NCBI GenBank assembly: GCA_013373385.1
Contig: JABXHX010000020.1
Span: 1-64,000 of the forward strand
Direction: 5' to 3'
DNA from: Flavobacteriaceae bacterium
GTDB lineage: Bacteria > Bacteroidota > Bacteroidia > Flavobacteriales > Flavobacteriaceae
DNA length: 64,000 bases
Part shown: piece after piece, positions 1 to 8,843 of the stretch
How the letters are laid out: each line of letters starts with the position of its first letter
Numbering within the stretch: position 1 is the first letter of the stretch
Translations under genes and position numbers: made by a program
Notes under the pieces: model-generated
Databases searched by the model: none
What the model saw: the letters and a program-made list of their open reading frames with translations, nothing else
Told to the model about the DNA's origin: nothing

Positions 1-54
1 CCTCGCGGCACTAGATCCTAAGTCTAGCGTGTCTACCAATTCCACCACACCTGC
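1..54 (-). tRNA. tRNA-Leu (anticodon UAG), cut by the window edge
   Basis: Read on the minus strand, the sequence begins with the acceptor half GCAGGTG, then TG, then the leucine-type D arm (GTGGAATTGGTAGACAC). An anticodon arm follows with stem CTAGA/TCTAG around the loop CTTAGGA, giving anticodon TAG, which reads CUN leucine codons. The long variable arm begins just before position 1 is reached. The T arm and the 3' acceptor strand lie outside the window, so the gene is truncated by the window and not by mutation. Confidence 0.95.
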
Positions 55-144
55 AAAAGGACTGCAAATATAAACATTACTGAGAAATTGCAAAGAAGTT
101 CTTTAGGAATTTTAGTATTTTTGGTTATTCATCAAAATAAAATT

Positions 145-1536
145 ATGAGCGACATTAAAGATTATATTGAAAAGCATAAAAATAGATTTATAGAAGAGCT
201 AATAGAATTGTTGAAAATTCCGTCTATTAGTGCAGATCCCGCGTTTAATCAAGATGTATTAAATACTGCTGATGCCGTTAAATCATCATTAGAAAAAGCA
301 GGTTGTAAGCATGTTGAAATTTGCGAAACTCCTGGGTACCCTATAGTCTATGGAGAAAAAATAATTGACACCAACCTACCCACTGTATTAGTGTACGGTC
401 ATTATGATGTACAGCCAGCAGATCCTATCGATTTATGGGATTCTCCTCCATTTGAACCTGTTATCAAAAAAACAGAGCTACACCCTCTGGGAGCTATTTT
501 TGCCCGTGGCGCTTGTGATGACAAAGGGCAAATGTACATGCACGTAAAAGCGTTAGAATATATGACAACTACTGATAACCTACCTTGTAACGTAAAGTTC
601 ATGATAGAAGGAGAAGAAGAGGTCGGCTCAGAGAGTTTAAGTTGGTTTGTAAAGCATAATCAAGAAAAACTAGCAAACGATGTTATCCTAATTTCTGATA
701 CAGGAATGATTGCCAATGACATTCCGTCTATCACCACAGGATTAAGAGGTTTAAGCTATGTAGAAGTTGAAGTAACAGGTCCAAATAGAGATTTACACTC
801 TGGCTTATATGGTGGAGCTGTAGCCAATCCAATCAATATTTTAACTAAAATGATTGCATCTCTGCATGATGAAAACAATCATATTACCATTCCAGGTTTT
901 TATGATAAAGTAGAAGAACTGTCTAAAGAAGAAAGAGCCCAAATGGCAAAAGCTCCTTTTTCTTTAGAAGCTTATAAAAAAGCTCTTGACATTGATGCAG
1001 TATATGGAGAGAATGGATATTCTACAAATGAACGTAATTCAATTAGACCAACCCTAGATGTTAACGGAGTTTGGGGAGGCTATATTGGTGAAGGAGCAAA
1101 AACGGTAATCCCTTCAAAAGCCTTTGCAAAAATATCTATGCGATTGGTACCAAATCAAGATTGGAAAGAAATTACACAACTATTCAAAACACACTTTGAG
1201 AGTATTGCTCCAGATGGAGTAACAGTTGTGGTAACACCACATCACGGCGGACAAGGTTACGTTACACCAACAAATTTTGATGGCTACAAAGCTGCGAGTA
1301 TGGCTTATAAAGACACTTTTGGAAAAACACCAATTCCGCAAAGAAGTGGAGGAAGCATTCCAATTGTTGCTTTGTTTGAACAAGAATTAAAAAGTAAAAC
1401 AATTTTAATGGGATTTGGTTTAGACTCTGACGCGATACATTCACCAAATGAACATTTTGGAATTTTTAATTATTTAAAGGGAATTGAAACCATTCCGTTA
1501 TTTTACAAGTATTTTACAGAATTAAAAACAAAATAA
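145..1536 (+). CDS. M20 family dipeptidase (zinc metallopeptidase)
   Basis: This is a cytosolic M20-family metallopeptidase of 463 residues, the usual length for M20 dipeptidases (CNDP/PepV-like), which hydrolyse dipeptides with a two-metal centre. The metal motifs are present in order: GHYDVQ near residue 86 (His and Asp ligands), GACDDKGQ near 125 (bridging Asp), EGEEEVGS near 160 (catalytic Glu and ligand Glu) and a C-terminal DAIHSPNE His. The dimerisation or lid domain begins near DLHSGLYGG. An in-frame TTG at 88 would add 19 residues of no recognisable function; the ATG at 145 starting MSDIKDYIEKH matches family N-termini and was chosen. There is no signal peptide. The next gene, an S9 peptidase, is 73 bases downstream on the same strand, so both may take part in peptide use. 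The exact substrate cannot be told from sequence. Confidence 0.93.
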   Translation: MSDIKDYIEKHKNRFIEELIELLKIPSISADPAFNQDVLNTADAVKSSLEKAGCKHVEICETPGYPIVYGEKIIDTNLPTVLVYGHYDVQPADPIDLWDSPPFEPVIKKTELHPLGAIFARGACDDKGQMYMHVKALEYMTTTDNLPCNVKFMIEGEEEVGSESLSWFVKHNQEKLANDVILISDTGMIANDIPSITTGLRGLSYVEVEVTGPNRDLHSGLYGGAVANPINILTKMIASLHDENNHITIPGFYDKVEELSKEERAQMAKAPFSLEAYKKALDIDAVYGENGYSTNERNSIRPTLDVNGVWGGYIGEGAKTVIPSKAFAKISMRLVPNQDWKEITQLFKTHFESIAPDGVTVVVTPHHGGQGYVTPTNFDGYKAASMAYKDTFGKTPIPQRSGGSIPIVALFEQELKSKTILMGFGLDSDAIHSPNEHFGIFNYLKGIETIPLFYKYFTELKTK

Positions 1537-1609
1537 TTAACTGTTTTTTAACTCACAAAAAACTCAGATAAAAATACATTTACACAAACTAATTTAAACG
1601 CAACCAAAA

Positions 1610-3790
1610 ATGAAACATTTACTTCAAAAACTGAGTATTGTAACAGTTGCCTTACTGCTTTTTGCAAGCTGTAACACATCACAAGAAAAAAAGCAACTTA
1701 CCGAAAACCATTATAAAAATGCTGCCAAATTCATGCAACGAAGTTGGTATAGCAAGGTTCATAATCAAATCATTTCACAAAAATGGAATGACGAAGATGA
1801 ATTAATCTATGCTAAAAGAACAAAAGACGGAACGGAATATGTTTCTGTAAACCCAAAAACAGCAGAAAAAAAGGTCTTAAAAGATTATAAGGCGCCAAAA
1901 AGAAAACCCTCTAAAGCCAAAAGAAATGAACACGTTTCCCCCAACGGTAAATTAGCCGCTTATATAGACAATTATAATCTTTGGGTAAGAGATTTAGAAA
2001 CCAATAAAAAAACACAACTTACTTTTGATGGCAAAGAAGATTATGGTTATGCTACCAACAATGCTGGGTGGATTAAATCTGACAATGCCGTGTTAAAATG
2101 GTCACCAAATTCTGATAAAATAGCAACTTTTCAGCAAGATGCTAGAGGGGTTGGTATGATGTATTTAACCTCTACCAATGTAGGTCACCAAAAATTAGAA
2201 GCATGGAGACATCCGTTGCCAGGAGATAAAACAATTTTTACCATAGAACGCGTAATCATTCATTTGGGAGCAAGACCAAAAACAGTTCGCTTACAAATGG
2301 GCAAAGACTTACAAAGAGGCACAACTACAGACCATATTGCTGGTCGTGGCGGTGTATTGCTTGACGCCCAATGGAATAAAGAAGGAACACAGTTTGCTTT
2401 TGTTTCTGGCTCAAGAGACCATAAAGAAGCACACTTACAAATCGCAGATGCAAAAACTGGTAAAGTAACCTCTATCCATAAAGAAGTGGTAGATACTTAT
2501 TATGAATCTGGTGTAAATGCTGAAAACTGGAGGGTATTATTTGATTCGAATGAATTTATTTGGTATTCAGAAAAATCTAATTGGGGACATTTGTATTTGT
2601 ATGATTTATCAACCAAGAAATTAAAAAATCAAATTACTTCTGGTGATTGGATTGTAAAACAAATAAGACATATTGACGAAAAATCAAGAGAAATTTTCTT
2701 TACTGCTGGAGGAAAAGAAGCAGGAAACCCATACCATGATTATTTATATAAAGTAAATTTTGACGGTAAAGGCTTCACCAATTTAACTCCAGATAAAGGG
2801 CATCATGCAATCAGTTTTTCTCCTAACAATTCATTTTTTGTAGATACGTACTCTACAACTTCTACTGCACCTATTTCTGTATTGAGAAATAGAAACGGAG
2901 ACAAAATAGCTGATTTAGAAAGTGGAGATATCACAGCATTAAAAGCCGAGGGATGGATTGCTCCGATTGAATTTAACACCAAGGCAAGAGATAACAAAAC
3001 AGATTTATACGGTGTGCTATTTTTACCATCGCATTATAATGAAAGTAAAAAATACCCAGTTTTAAATTACATCTACCCTGGACCACAATCTGGTAGCGTT
3101 GGTTATTACGGGTTTAGACCTGTTTGGAGAGATTTTCAAGCGGTAGCAGAATTAGGCTTTGTAGTTGTGGCTGTTGATGCTATGGGAACTCCAGCAAGAT
3201 CAAAATCTTTCCACGATGCATATTATGGTAATATGGGTGATAATGGATTACCAGATAATATTACAACTATTAAGCAATTGGCTAAAACATACAAAGGAAT
3301 GGATATTGAGCGCGTAGGAATTTGGGGACATTCTGGTGGTGGTTTTGCCTCTACTAGAGCTGTATTTGCTTATCCAGACTTTTATGATGTTGCTGTTTCT
3401 GGAGCTGGAAATCACGATAACAGAAACTATGAAGCAGATTGGGGAGAAAAGTGGCAAGGCTTGTTAGTAGAAGGAAATATTGAAGGCAAAGGAGATGGAA
3501 CTACGAATTATGACAATCAAGCAAATCAATTAATTGCTGGTAATTTAAAAGGAAAGTTACTTATTACACATGGTTCTATGGACAATAACGTTCCGCCATC
3601 TAACACCATGTTGGTTGTAGAAGCTTTGATTAAAGCCAATAAGGATTTTGACATGATCTTATTTCCGAATAAAAGACATGGGTATGGAGATATGACCAAT
3701 TATATGACTCGAAAACGTTGGGACTATTTTGTAACGCATTTACGTGGAGAAACACCTCCGAAAGAATTTGATTTAGCAAATTTTAAATAG
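1610..3790 (+). CDS. S9 family dipeptidyl peptidase IV-like lipoprotein
   Basis: This is a 726-residue prolyl oligopeptidase-family serine peptidase. It carries a lipoprotein signal (LLLFASCNTS, lipobox Cys near residue 21), so it is probably anchored in the envelope. The N-terminal two thirds is the DPP-IV beta-propeller with many repeated strands. The C-terminal alpha/beta hydrolase holds the triad Ser575 in GHSGGG, Asp658 in GSMDNNVPP and His690 in KRHGYG. DPP-IV enzymes release N-terminal dipeptides, often with Pro or Ala in second position, which would suit proline-rich peptides. It follows the M20 dipeptidase gene by 73 bases and ends in a clear hairpin terminator. Family assignment is secure; penultimate-residue preference is inferred from the family. 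Confidence 0.93.
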   Translation: MKHLLQKLSIVTVALLLFASCNTSQEKKQLTENHYKNAAKFMQRSWYSKVHNQIISQKWNDEDELIYAKRTKDGTEYVSVNPKTAEKKVLKDYKAPKRKPSKAKRNEHVSPNGKLAAYIDNYNLWVRDLETNKKTQLTFDGKEDYGYATNNAGWIKSDNAVLKWSPNSDKIATFQQDARGVGMMYLTSTNVGHQKLEAWRHPLPGDKTIFTIERVIIHLGARPKTVRLQMGKDLQRGTTTDHIAGRGGVLLDAQWNKEGTQFAFVSGSRDHKEAHLQIADAKTGKVTSIHKEVVDTYYESGVNAENWRVLFDSNEFIWYSEKSNWGHLYLYDLSTKKLKNQITSGDWIVKQIRHIDEKSREIFFTAGGKEAGNPYHDYLYKVNFDGKGFTNLTPDKGHHAISFSPNNSFFVDTYSTTSTAPISVLRNRNGDKIADLESGDITALKAEGWIAPIEFNTKARDNKTDLYGVLFLPSHYNESKKYPVLNYIYPGPQSGSVGYYGFRPVWRDFQAVAELGFVVVAVDAMGTPARSKSFHDAYYGNMGDNGLPDNITTIKQLAKTYKGMDIERVGIWGHSGGGFASTRAVFAYPDFYDVAVSGAGNHDNRNYEADWGEKWQGLLVEGNIEGKGDGTTNYDNQANQLIAGNLKGKLLITHGSMDNNVPPSNTMLVVEALIKANKDFDMILFPNKRHGYGDMTNYMTRKRWDYFVTHLRGETPPKEFDLANFK

Positions 3791-3791
3791 T

Positions 3792-3822
3792 AAAAAAGCC
3801 GCTCATTAGAGCGGTTTTTTTT
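3792..3822 (+). terminator. Rho-independent terminator after the S9 peptidase gene
   Basis: The stem CCGCTC/GAGCGG closes a 4-nt loop and is flanked by an A run on the left and a run of eight or more T on the right. Because A and T runs flank both sides it may also serve the convergent cyclophilin gene, whose stop is at 3838. Confidence 0.85.
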
Positions 3823-3837
3823 ATGATTCTTGTATTA

Positions 3838-4461
3838 CTACTTGATAACATATGCTTTTTTGATATAATCTACTTTTGGGTATTTTTCTCGTAAAAATTT
3901 ATTTCCAAATTTTGTTATTGAATCTTGATTTCTGCCCAGCTTATCTCCATATTCATCATAAAATTTTAAAACAACCTCTTTTCCTGCAATTACTTTAGCA
4001 ACAACCGGAAAACCTTTGACACCAGAATATTCAATCTCATCTAAACGATGGTTATCTTTTAAATTAATAAATAGTTGATTAGATCTTGTTCTTTGTCCGC
4101 CACGAGCAAAAGAAATTGTCATTGCAGCATTTTTTGCTAATACAGGTTCATCATCAATCCCTTTAACCCAACTAGCATTTATTAGTGAGTCGTTGTGAAT
4201 TCCGAATTGTGCCACAAAATTAGGCACTACTCTAAATATAGCTACATCATCATAATATCCGTATTTAATCAATTGGTACAGTCTATCTACGCCTTTAGGA
4301 GACCAAGCTCTTCTTGCAACAATATCAAAATTACCTTGAGTAGTTTCAAATCTAGCTTTAAATGTTGTTGGTGCTTGAGTCTTTAACCATTTTTTATTGA
4401 ATTTCTTTGGCGCGCAAGAAGCAATCAATATTATACTTACTATTAATAATACTCTTTTCAT
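3838..4461 (-). CDS. Cyclophilin-type peptidylprolyl isomerase lipoprotein
   Basis: This 207-residue protein begins with a lipoprotein signal (LLIVSIILIASCAP, lipobox Cys at 16). A cyclophilin fold follows: the start is FETTQGNFDI, the mid-part contains IFRVVPNFVAQFG, the equivalent of the FHRVI..F..QGG core, and further on come TISFARGGQRTRSNQLFINL and a Gly-Phe-Pro-Val-Val-Ala-Lys-Val segment, equivalent to FG.V. Cyclophilins catalyse cis-trans isomerisation of Xaa-Pro bonds; this one would act in the periplasm on folding envelope proteins. The C-terminal 40 residues (FYDEYGDKLGRNQDS onward) are an extra tail. It is convergent with the S9 gene and divergent from the BlaI-type regulator gene, whose operators lie about 70 bases from its start. 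Confidence 0.88.
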   Translation of the reverse strand: MKRVLLIVSIILIASCAPKKFNKKWLKTQAPTTFKARFETTQGNFDIVARRAWSPKGVDRLYQLIKYGYYDDVAIFRVVPNFVAQFGIHNDSLINASWVKGIDDEPVLAKNAAMTISFARGGQRTRSNQLFINLKDNHRLDEIEYSGVKGFPVVAKVIAGKEVVLKFYDEYGDKLGRNQDSITKFGNKFLREKYPKVDYIKKAYVIK

Positions 4462-4528
4462 TCTTAATTTATTACTGGTTTATTTTTTGATATCAACAAA
4501 TGTAAAAAAAGAATTGAATATTTTAACT

Positions 4529-4567
4529 CTACATTTGTAGAATTATTTTTTTATTCTATATTTGTAG
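4529..4567 (+). promoter_or_regulatory. Promoter with two BlaI/MecI-type operators
   Basis: Two dyads lie 27 bases apart: CTACA-TT-TGTAG at 4529-4540 (perfect) and CTATA-TT-TGTAG at 4556-4567 (one mismatch). The TACA..TGTA core is the known BlaI/MecI operator form. The same bases make a near-ideal Bacteroidota promoter: TTTG at 4534-4537, a 19-base spacer, then TATATTTG at 4557-4564. Operator 1 therefore contains the -33 element and operator 2 the -7 element, so repressor bound at either would block sigma factor. The regulator gene starts at 4592. This predicts autorepression of the BlaI-M56 pair. Confidence 0.8.
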
Positions 4568-4591
4568 AACATAATCTAAAAACGTAGAACA

Positions 4592-4957
4592 ATGCAACTA
4601 TCAAAATCAGAAGAACAACTTATGCAATTTTTATGGAAACGTAAAAAGGCCTTTCTAAAAGATTTACTAGAAGATTTTGCAACACCTAAACCAGCAACCA
4701 CTACCGTTGCTACTTTGTTAAAAAGAATGAAAGACAAAGGTTTTATAGATTATACACTGTATGGTAAGTCTAGAGAATATTATCCTTTGGTTAAAAAAAC
4801 CGATTATTTTTCTAAACATGTAAACGGATTGATTAAGCATTTTTTTAATGATTCTGCCACACAGTTTGCATCATTTTTTACTTCAGAAACAAATATGTCT
4901 AAAGAAGAGTTAGAAGAGTTACGCGCACTTATAGATCAACAAATAAAAAAGAAATAA
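4592..4957 (+). CDS. BlaI/MecI/CopY-family transcriptional repressor
   Basis: This 121-residue protein has the winged helix-turn-helix of the BlaI/MecI family: it opens LSKSEEQLMQFLWKRKKAFLKDLL and continues with the recognition-helix region TTTVATLLKRMKDKGFIDY and the wing LYGKSREYYPLV. The C-terminal part (residues 75-121) is the dimerisation region. In the known systems the repressor is proteolysed after the partner M56 sensor is activated. The partner gene begins one base after this stop codon (4957 to 4959), so the two are surely cotranscribed. Operators matching the family consensus sit in its promoter. In flavobacteria such pairs often have no beta-lactamase next to them, and none is seen here, so the signal sensed is unknown. 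Confidence 0.93.
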   Translation: MQLSKSEEQLMQFLWKRKKAFLKDLLEDFATPKPATTTVATLLKRMKDKGFIDYTLYGKSREYYPLVKKTDYFSKHVNGLIKHFFNDSATQFASFFTSETNMSKEELEELRALIDQQIKKK

Positions 4958-4958
4958 A

Positions 4959-7565
4959 ATGCTTGTCTATATTTTAAAATCTACCGTTTGTTTGGTATTG
5001 CTGTTGGGCTTTTATCATTGGGTATTAGAAAAAGAAAAAATGCATCGTTTTAATCGATTCTTTTTATTGAGTAGCATTGTGTTTTCTTTATTAGTCCCTA
5101 GCTTTATAATTACAATAGCTCCAGAGGTTTCTGCATTTACAGAGCCTATTGTGTTTACACAAGAACCCGTAAACGTAAATAGTGCAATTGTATTAGAAGA
5201 AATAATTCCTGTAAAAGAAATTGATTATGCTACCTACATCACTTTAGCGTATGTGTTAATCAGTGCCATCTTATTTATTTTACTAGGAAAAAAAATAGTT
5301 ATTATCCTACAAAAAATTAAACAAAACAAAAAGGTCAATTACTTTACAGCAACGGTAGTGTTGATAAAAGAAAAAGTATTGCCACATACATTTTTACATT
5401 ACATTTTTATTAATAAAAAAGAATACCAAACAGATGGTGTAAAGCAACAGATACTTACACACGAATTAGCTCATGTAGAACAAAAACATTCTTTAGACAT
5501 TTTGTTTATAGAGATACTACAAAACCTGTTCTGGTTTCATCCAATTTTTAGGTTATACAAAAAGGCTATTCGGTTAAATCATGAATTTCTTGCCGATGAC
5601 GCTGTACTTAAATCGCACAAAAATATCACTGAGTATCAATACTTATTATTAAATACAGTTGCTCAGAAAAACCATATTCAATTAGCCAGTAATATTAATT
5701 ATTCACTCACTAAAAAAAGACTAATTATGATGACAACACCTAACTCTAAGACAAAAATTTTACTAAAAAAATTATTGGTAATTCCAATTACTGTTCTATC
5801 AATCGTTGCTTTTGCACAAAGAGTAGAAGCAAAAGAAAAAAGTAATATTGAAAAGCCAACAACAACTGAGAAAAATTACATTCTTAATAAAGATATTAGG
5901 ATTGTTAAAGTTAATGAAAGTAAAACTTCACATAATGGTATTATGTATTCTTATACAATCAAAAATAACGGAAAGGATAAAATTTATTCTAAAGACTATA
6001 CAATAGTATTTAAAGTTAATGGACATAAGGTACCATTTAGAAAAGAATTACCTCACTTAAACCCAGGAGAAACCTTTATAAATCATTCGGGATATACATT
6101 CTATACTGACCTAAAAAGAAATAGTCTAACAAAAGATTTTGACAAAGTATCTCCAAGAAAAAGTATTGAGTATAATTTATATATAAATTACAAACCTGAT
6201 GAAAATACGAGCAATAATTTTCTAAAAGGCACCTCTTTTTTTAACAAAACTGAAAAACAAGAAAAAGGCATTTCTAAAAAAGAAATGACAGAATACAAAG
6301 CACTTCTAAAATCTGGTAAAAGCACAAAGATTTACAAGCAAAAAGATGTAGAAAGAATGCAGGCATTGTATAAAAAAATGTCTAAAACACAACAGGACAC
6401 TGTTGAAAGTATTTTTAACATAATTCCACCTAAACCACCAGTTTTTTTCAAGACTAAAACACCAAGTATGGCACAATTTAACTCTTGGAAAAACAAAAGA
6501 AATTTTGCCCTCTGGATTAACGAAAAAGTAGTCGAAAATAGTATACTTAACAACTACAAGAATACAGATTTTTCTTACTATTCTGTAAGCTATGTGTATA
6601 AAAATGCAAGAAGTAAAAGGTTTCCGCAAGAATATCAAATTAGTATGTATACAAAATCATACCATAAAAAACTACAAGAGAAAGAAAAACAAGAGTCTAA
6701 AAATGTTGTAAAAATTGGTATCAATGAAAACGGAAAATTATTAATTAATAGCGGTATCATAGCTAATGCTGGCAATTTAAAAAGTACTTTAAATAAAATG
6801 AACATTGATAAAAACAAAGCGGCTATTTTTATCAACATTGACAAAAGAACTAAAAAAGAAGATGTAAAGGCTATTAAAAATATACTAATGCGTTATGGTA
6901 TTTATAATATAAATATCGATGAAAAATACTTTCGTCAACCGCCGCCAATGGATACTATTTTTACATACAAAAGATTAGCTGCAAGAATAAAAAGAACAAG
7001 TAAAAATAGAAAAGCTAATGTTATTTATTTAAAAAAACTATATGATGATATGACTCCAACACAAAAGAAACAAGTAACAAAACCTTCTTTAGTGATAGCT
7101 ACTTATACAAAAACTCAAAAACCTATAAAAATAAAGGTTATTGAAGAAAAATCTAAAAATAAAAAATCAAGAAAAAACAATAATCCCCTATCAATTAAAG
7201 TAATAGACAAAACAAACAAAGAAGAAATTGTTGAAGAACCTGAAGTAGAAATTATAGAAGAGGTTATTGAAGACGTAAATGAAATTGAAGAGATAGAAGA
7301 AGTTGAAGAGATAGAAGAGGTTAAAGAACAGCCTGAGGTAATTGAAGTTCCAGAAATAGTAGAAATTACTGAAAACGAAAAAGAAGTTGAAGATAGAATT
7401 ATCAACTTACAAAGTATTCAAAAATCTAATCTAAAAAAAGAGTACTACATCAATAATAAGAAAGTCTCTGAAAGAAAAATTAACCGCTTAAATTTTAATA
7501 AAATTAAAAAATTAAGCGTTCAAAAAGGAGCTATTTACAAAATCTACATTACTACAAAAAACTAA
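4959..7565 (+). CDS. M56 (BlaR1-type) membrane metallopeptidase sensor with long acidic C-terminal region
   Basis: The 868-residue protein has an N-terminal M56 domain: membrane segments near 1-20, 33-52 and 85-108, then the zinc motif HELAH (His168, Glu169, His172) and the downstream NHEFLADDAV ligand region. A further hydrophobic segment near 268-287 ends in an Ala-rich stretch. The remaining 580 residues are not a penicillin-binding sensor domain as in BlaR1. They contain a CARDB-like part (about 315-430), Lys-rich spacers, a run rich in Glu, Ile and Val (about 755-810, repeated E-E-I/V units) and a terminal module YYINNKKVSERKINRLN reminiscent of the INGKEVS-type modules of other Bacteroidota M56 proteins. 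It pairs with the BlaI-type repressor and probably cleaves it on sensing an envelope signal. The gene ends in a hairpin terminator. Confidence 0.88.
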   Translation: MLVYILKSTVCLVLLLGFYHWVLEKEKMHRFNRFFLLSSIVFSLLVPSFIITIAPEVSAFTEPIVFTQEPVNVNSAIVLEEIIPVKEIDYATYITLAYVLISAILFILLGKKIVIILQKIKQNKKVNYFTATVVLIKEKVLPHTFLHYIFINKKEYQTDGVKQQILTHELAHVEQKHSLDILFIEILQNLFWFHPIFRLYKKAIRLNHEFLADDAVLKSHKNITEYQYLLLNTVAQKNHIQLASNINYSLTKKRLIMMTTPNSKTKILLKKLLVIPITVLSIVAFAQRVEAKEKSNIEKPTTTEKNYILNKDIRIVKVNESKTSHNGIMYSYTIKNNGKDKIYSKDYTIVFKVNGHKVPFRKELPHLNPGETFINHSGYTFYTDLKRNSLTKDFDKVSPRKSIEYNLYINYKPDENTSNNFLKGTSFFNKTEKQEKGISKKEMTEYKALLKSGKSTKIYKQKDVERMQALYKKMSKTQQDTVESIFNIIPPKPPVFFKTKTPSMAQFNSWKNKRNFALWINEKVVENSILNNYKNTDFSYYSVSYVYKNARSKRFPQEYQISMYTKSYHKKLQEKEKQESKNVVKIGINENGKLLINSGIIANAGNLKSTLNKMNIDKNKAAIFINIDKRTKKEDVKAIKNILMRYGIYNINIDEKYFRQPPPMDTIFTYKRLAARIKRTSKNRKANVIYLKKLYDDMTPTQKKQVTKPSLVIATYTKTQKPIKIKVIEEKSKNKKSRKNNNPLSIKVIDKTNKEEIVEEPEVEIIEEVIEDVNEIEEIEEVEEIEEVKEQPEVIEVPEIVEITENEKEVEDRIINLQSIQKSNLKKEYYINNKKVSERKINRLNFNKIKKLSVQKGAIYKIYITTKN

Positions 7566-7566
7566 C

Positions 7567-7594
7567 AAAAAGCCGCTCATCTGAGTGGCTTTTC
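7567..7594 (+). terminator. Rho-independent terminator after the M56 gene
   Basis: The stem GCCGCTCA/TGAGTGGC has one G-T pair and a 2-nt apparent loop. It is preceded by AAAAA and followed by TTTTCTTG. It closes the BlaI-M56 operon. Confidence 0.75.
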
Positions 7595-7698
7595 TTGTTA
7601 TAGGCTAAAGAAAAACATTTATACATTTTATCTATCTATTTATGTAACATATTTAGTAAAAAAGCGTTCTAATAGGGTAACTTTTTTTATTCTTTACT

Positions 7699-8799
7699 AT
7701 GTTAAAACGCTTTTTCTTGATGTGTTCGGGGGCAGATTCTATGATCATTGATGATTGCTCTGATGGCGAACAAAATAAATATGTTGGTATAGGAGCCACT
7801 GTTTTTTTTACTGCTATAATGGCTTTTATTGCATCTAGTTATGCATTATATACAGTATTTGACAACTACTTTATTGCTGTAATCTTCGGAATTATTTGGG
7901 GTTTGTTAATTTTTAATTTAGACCGTTTTATTGTATCAACCATCAAAAAAAGAGCACATAAATGGAAAGAATTAGTACAAGCTACACCAAGAATTATATT
8001 GGCAATAATCATAGCAGTTGTAATTTCTAAACCTTTAGAGTTAAAGTTATTTGAAAAGGAAATCAATCAGGTGTTGTTAGTAGAAAAAAACCAAATGACG
8101 CTAGACAATAAAGCTCAAATTGCGGAACAATTTACACCTAAAATAGAAAGTTTAAAACAAGAAATAAATACTTTAAAAAACGAAATCACTTCCAAAGAAA
8201 AAGAAACTAATGCCTTATACGAAACCTATATTGCCGAAGCAGAAGGGCGTAAAGGAACATTGTTAGTAGGCAAAGGCCCCGTATATGCAGAAAAAAGACA
8301 AAAACACGATGCCGCTTTAGCAGCATTAAAGGAACTAAAAGCTACAAATACTCAAAAAATAAAAGATAAAGAAACAACCATTCAGCTGTTGCTAGCAGAG
8401 CAGAAAAAATCTGAAATAAAAACACAGCCTATTATTAGTAGTTTTGACGGACTTATGGCTAGAGTAAATGCATTAGGTAAACTTCCGTTAGCTCCTTCTC
8501 TTTTTATTTTTCTGCTGTTCTTAGCCATTGAAACTTCTCCTATTTTTGCAAAATTAATTGCACCAAAAGGTGAGTATGACTTTAAGTTAGAAGACAGAGA
8601 AACCGCTATTAAAAATTGGGTAGCTCAAAAAGTAGATCAGCGAAATAAAATGCTAGAGACCGATGTCATCATCAATAAAAAAGTATATGACGATATCTCT
8701 GAAGAAGATGAATTGTACACTTATAAAAGGAAAAAAGCTCGCGAATTAATGCAATTACAAGCAGATGCTTTTTATAAGAAACAACAAAAAATGTTGTAA
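7699..8799 (+). CDS. DUF4407 family membrane protein
   Basis: This 366-residue protein matches the DUF4407 family: it opens LKRFFLMCSGADSMIIDDC, has paired membrane segments near 30-50 and 55-75 with the intervening LIFNLDRFIV signature, and a third segment near 95-115. A long coiled coil rich in Glu, Lys and Gln occupies about 140-245. A last membrane segment lies near 270-290 (LFIFLLFLAIETSPIFAKL), followed by a basic cytosolic tail ending KKQQKML. The function of the family is not established. It has about 130 bases of upstream DNA and its own terminator, so it is probably a single-gene unit. Confidence 0.88.
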   Translation: MLKRFFLMCSGADSMIIDDCSDGEQNKYVGIGATVFFTAIMAFIASSYALYTVFDNYFIAVIFGIIWGLLIFNLDRFIVSTIKKRAHKWKELVQATPRIILAIIIAVVISKPLELKLFEKEINQVLLVEKNQMTLDNKAQIAEQFTPKIESLKQEINTLKNEITSKEKETNALYETYIAEAEGRKGTLLVGKGPVYAEKRQKHDAALAALKELKATNTQKIKDKETTIQLLLAEQKKSEIKTQPIISSFDGLMARVNALGKLPLAPSLFIFLLFLAIETSPIFAKLIAPKGEYDFKLEDRETAIKNWVAQKVDQRNKMLETDVIINKKVYDDISEEDELYTYKRKKARELMQLQADAFYKKQQKML

Positions 8800-8806
8800 T
8801 ATTTTT

Positions 8807-8843
8807 AATGTCTGATAACTATTCTTTATCAGACATTTTTTTT
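8807..8843 (+). terminator. Terminator of the DUF4407 gene, built partly from the 3' end of phnA
   Basis: A 12-bp perfect stem, AATGTCTGATAA/TTATCAGACATT, is followed on the plus strand by a run of eight T. The right arm lies inside the last codons of the convergent PhnA gene (stop at 8819-8821), so the terminator and that coding end share bases. There is no T run on the minus strand, so it should stop only plus-strand transcription. Confidence 0.8.

Noticed and set aside
145..3790. M20 dipeptidase and DPP-IV genes as part of the collagen island
   Set aside because: They would suit the substrate, but they are 8 kb away behind unrelated units and are common in all flavobacteria.
7115..7405. 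Long Ser/Ile/Thr-rich frame on the minus strand
   Set aside because: It is the antisense of the Glu-Ile-Val repeat in the M56 gene; the frame is open because of composition only.
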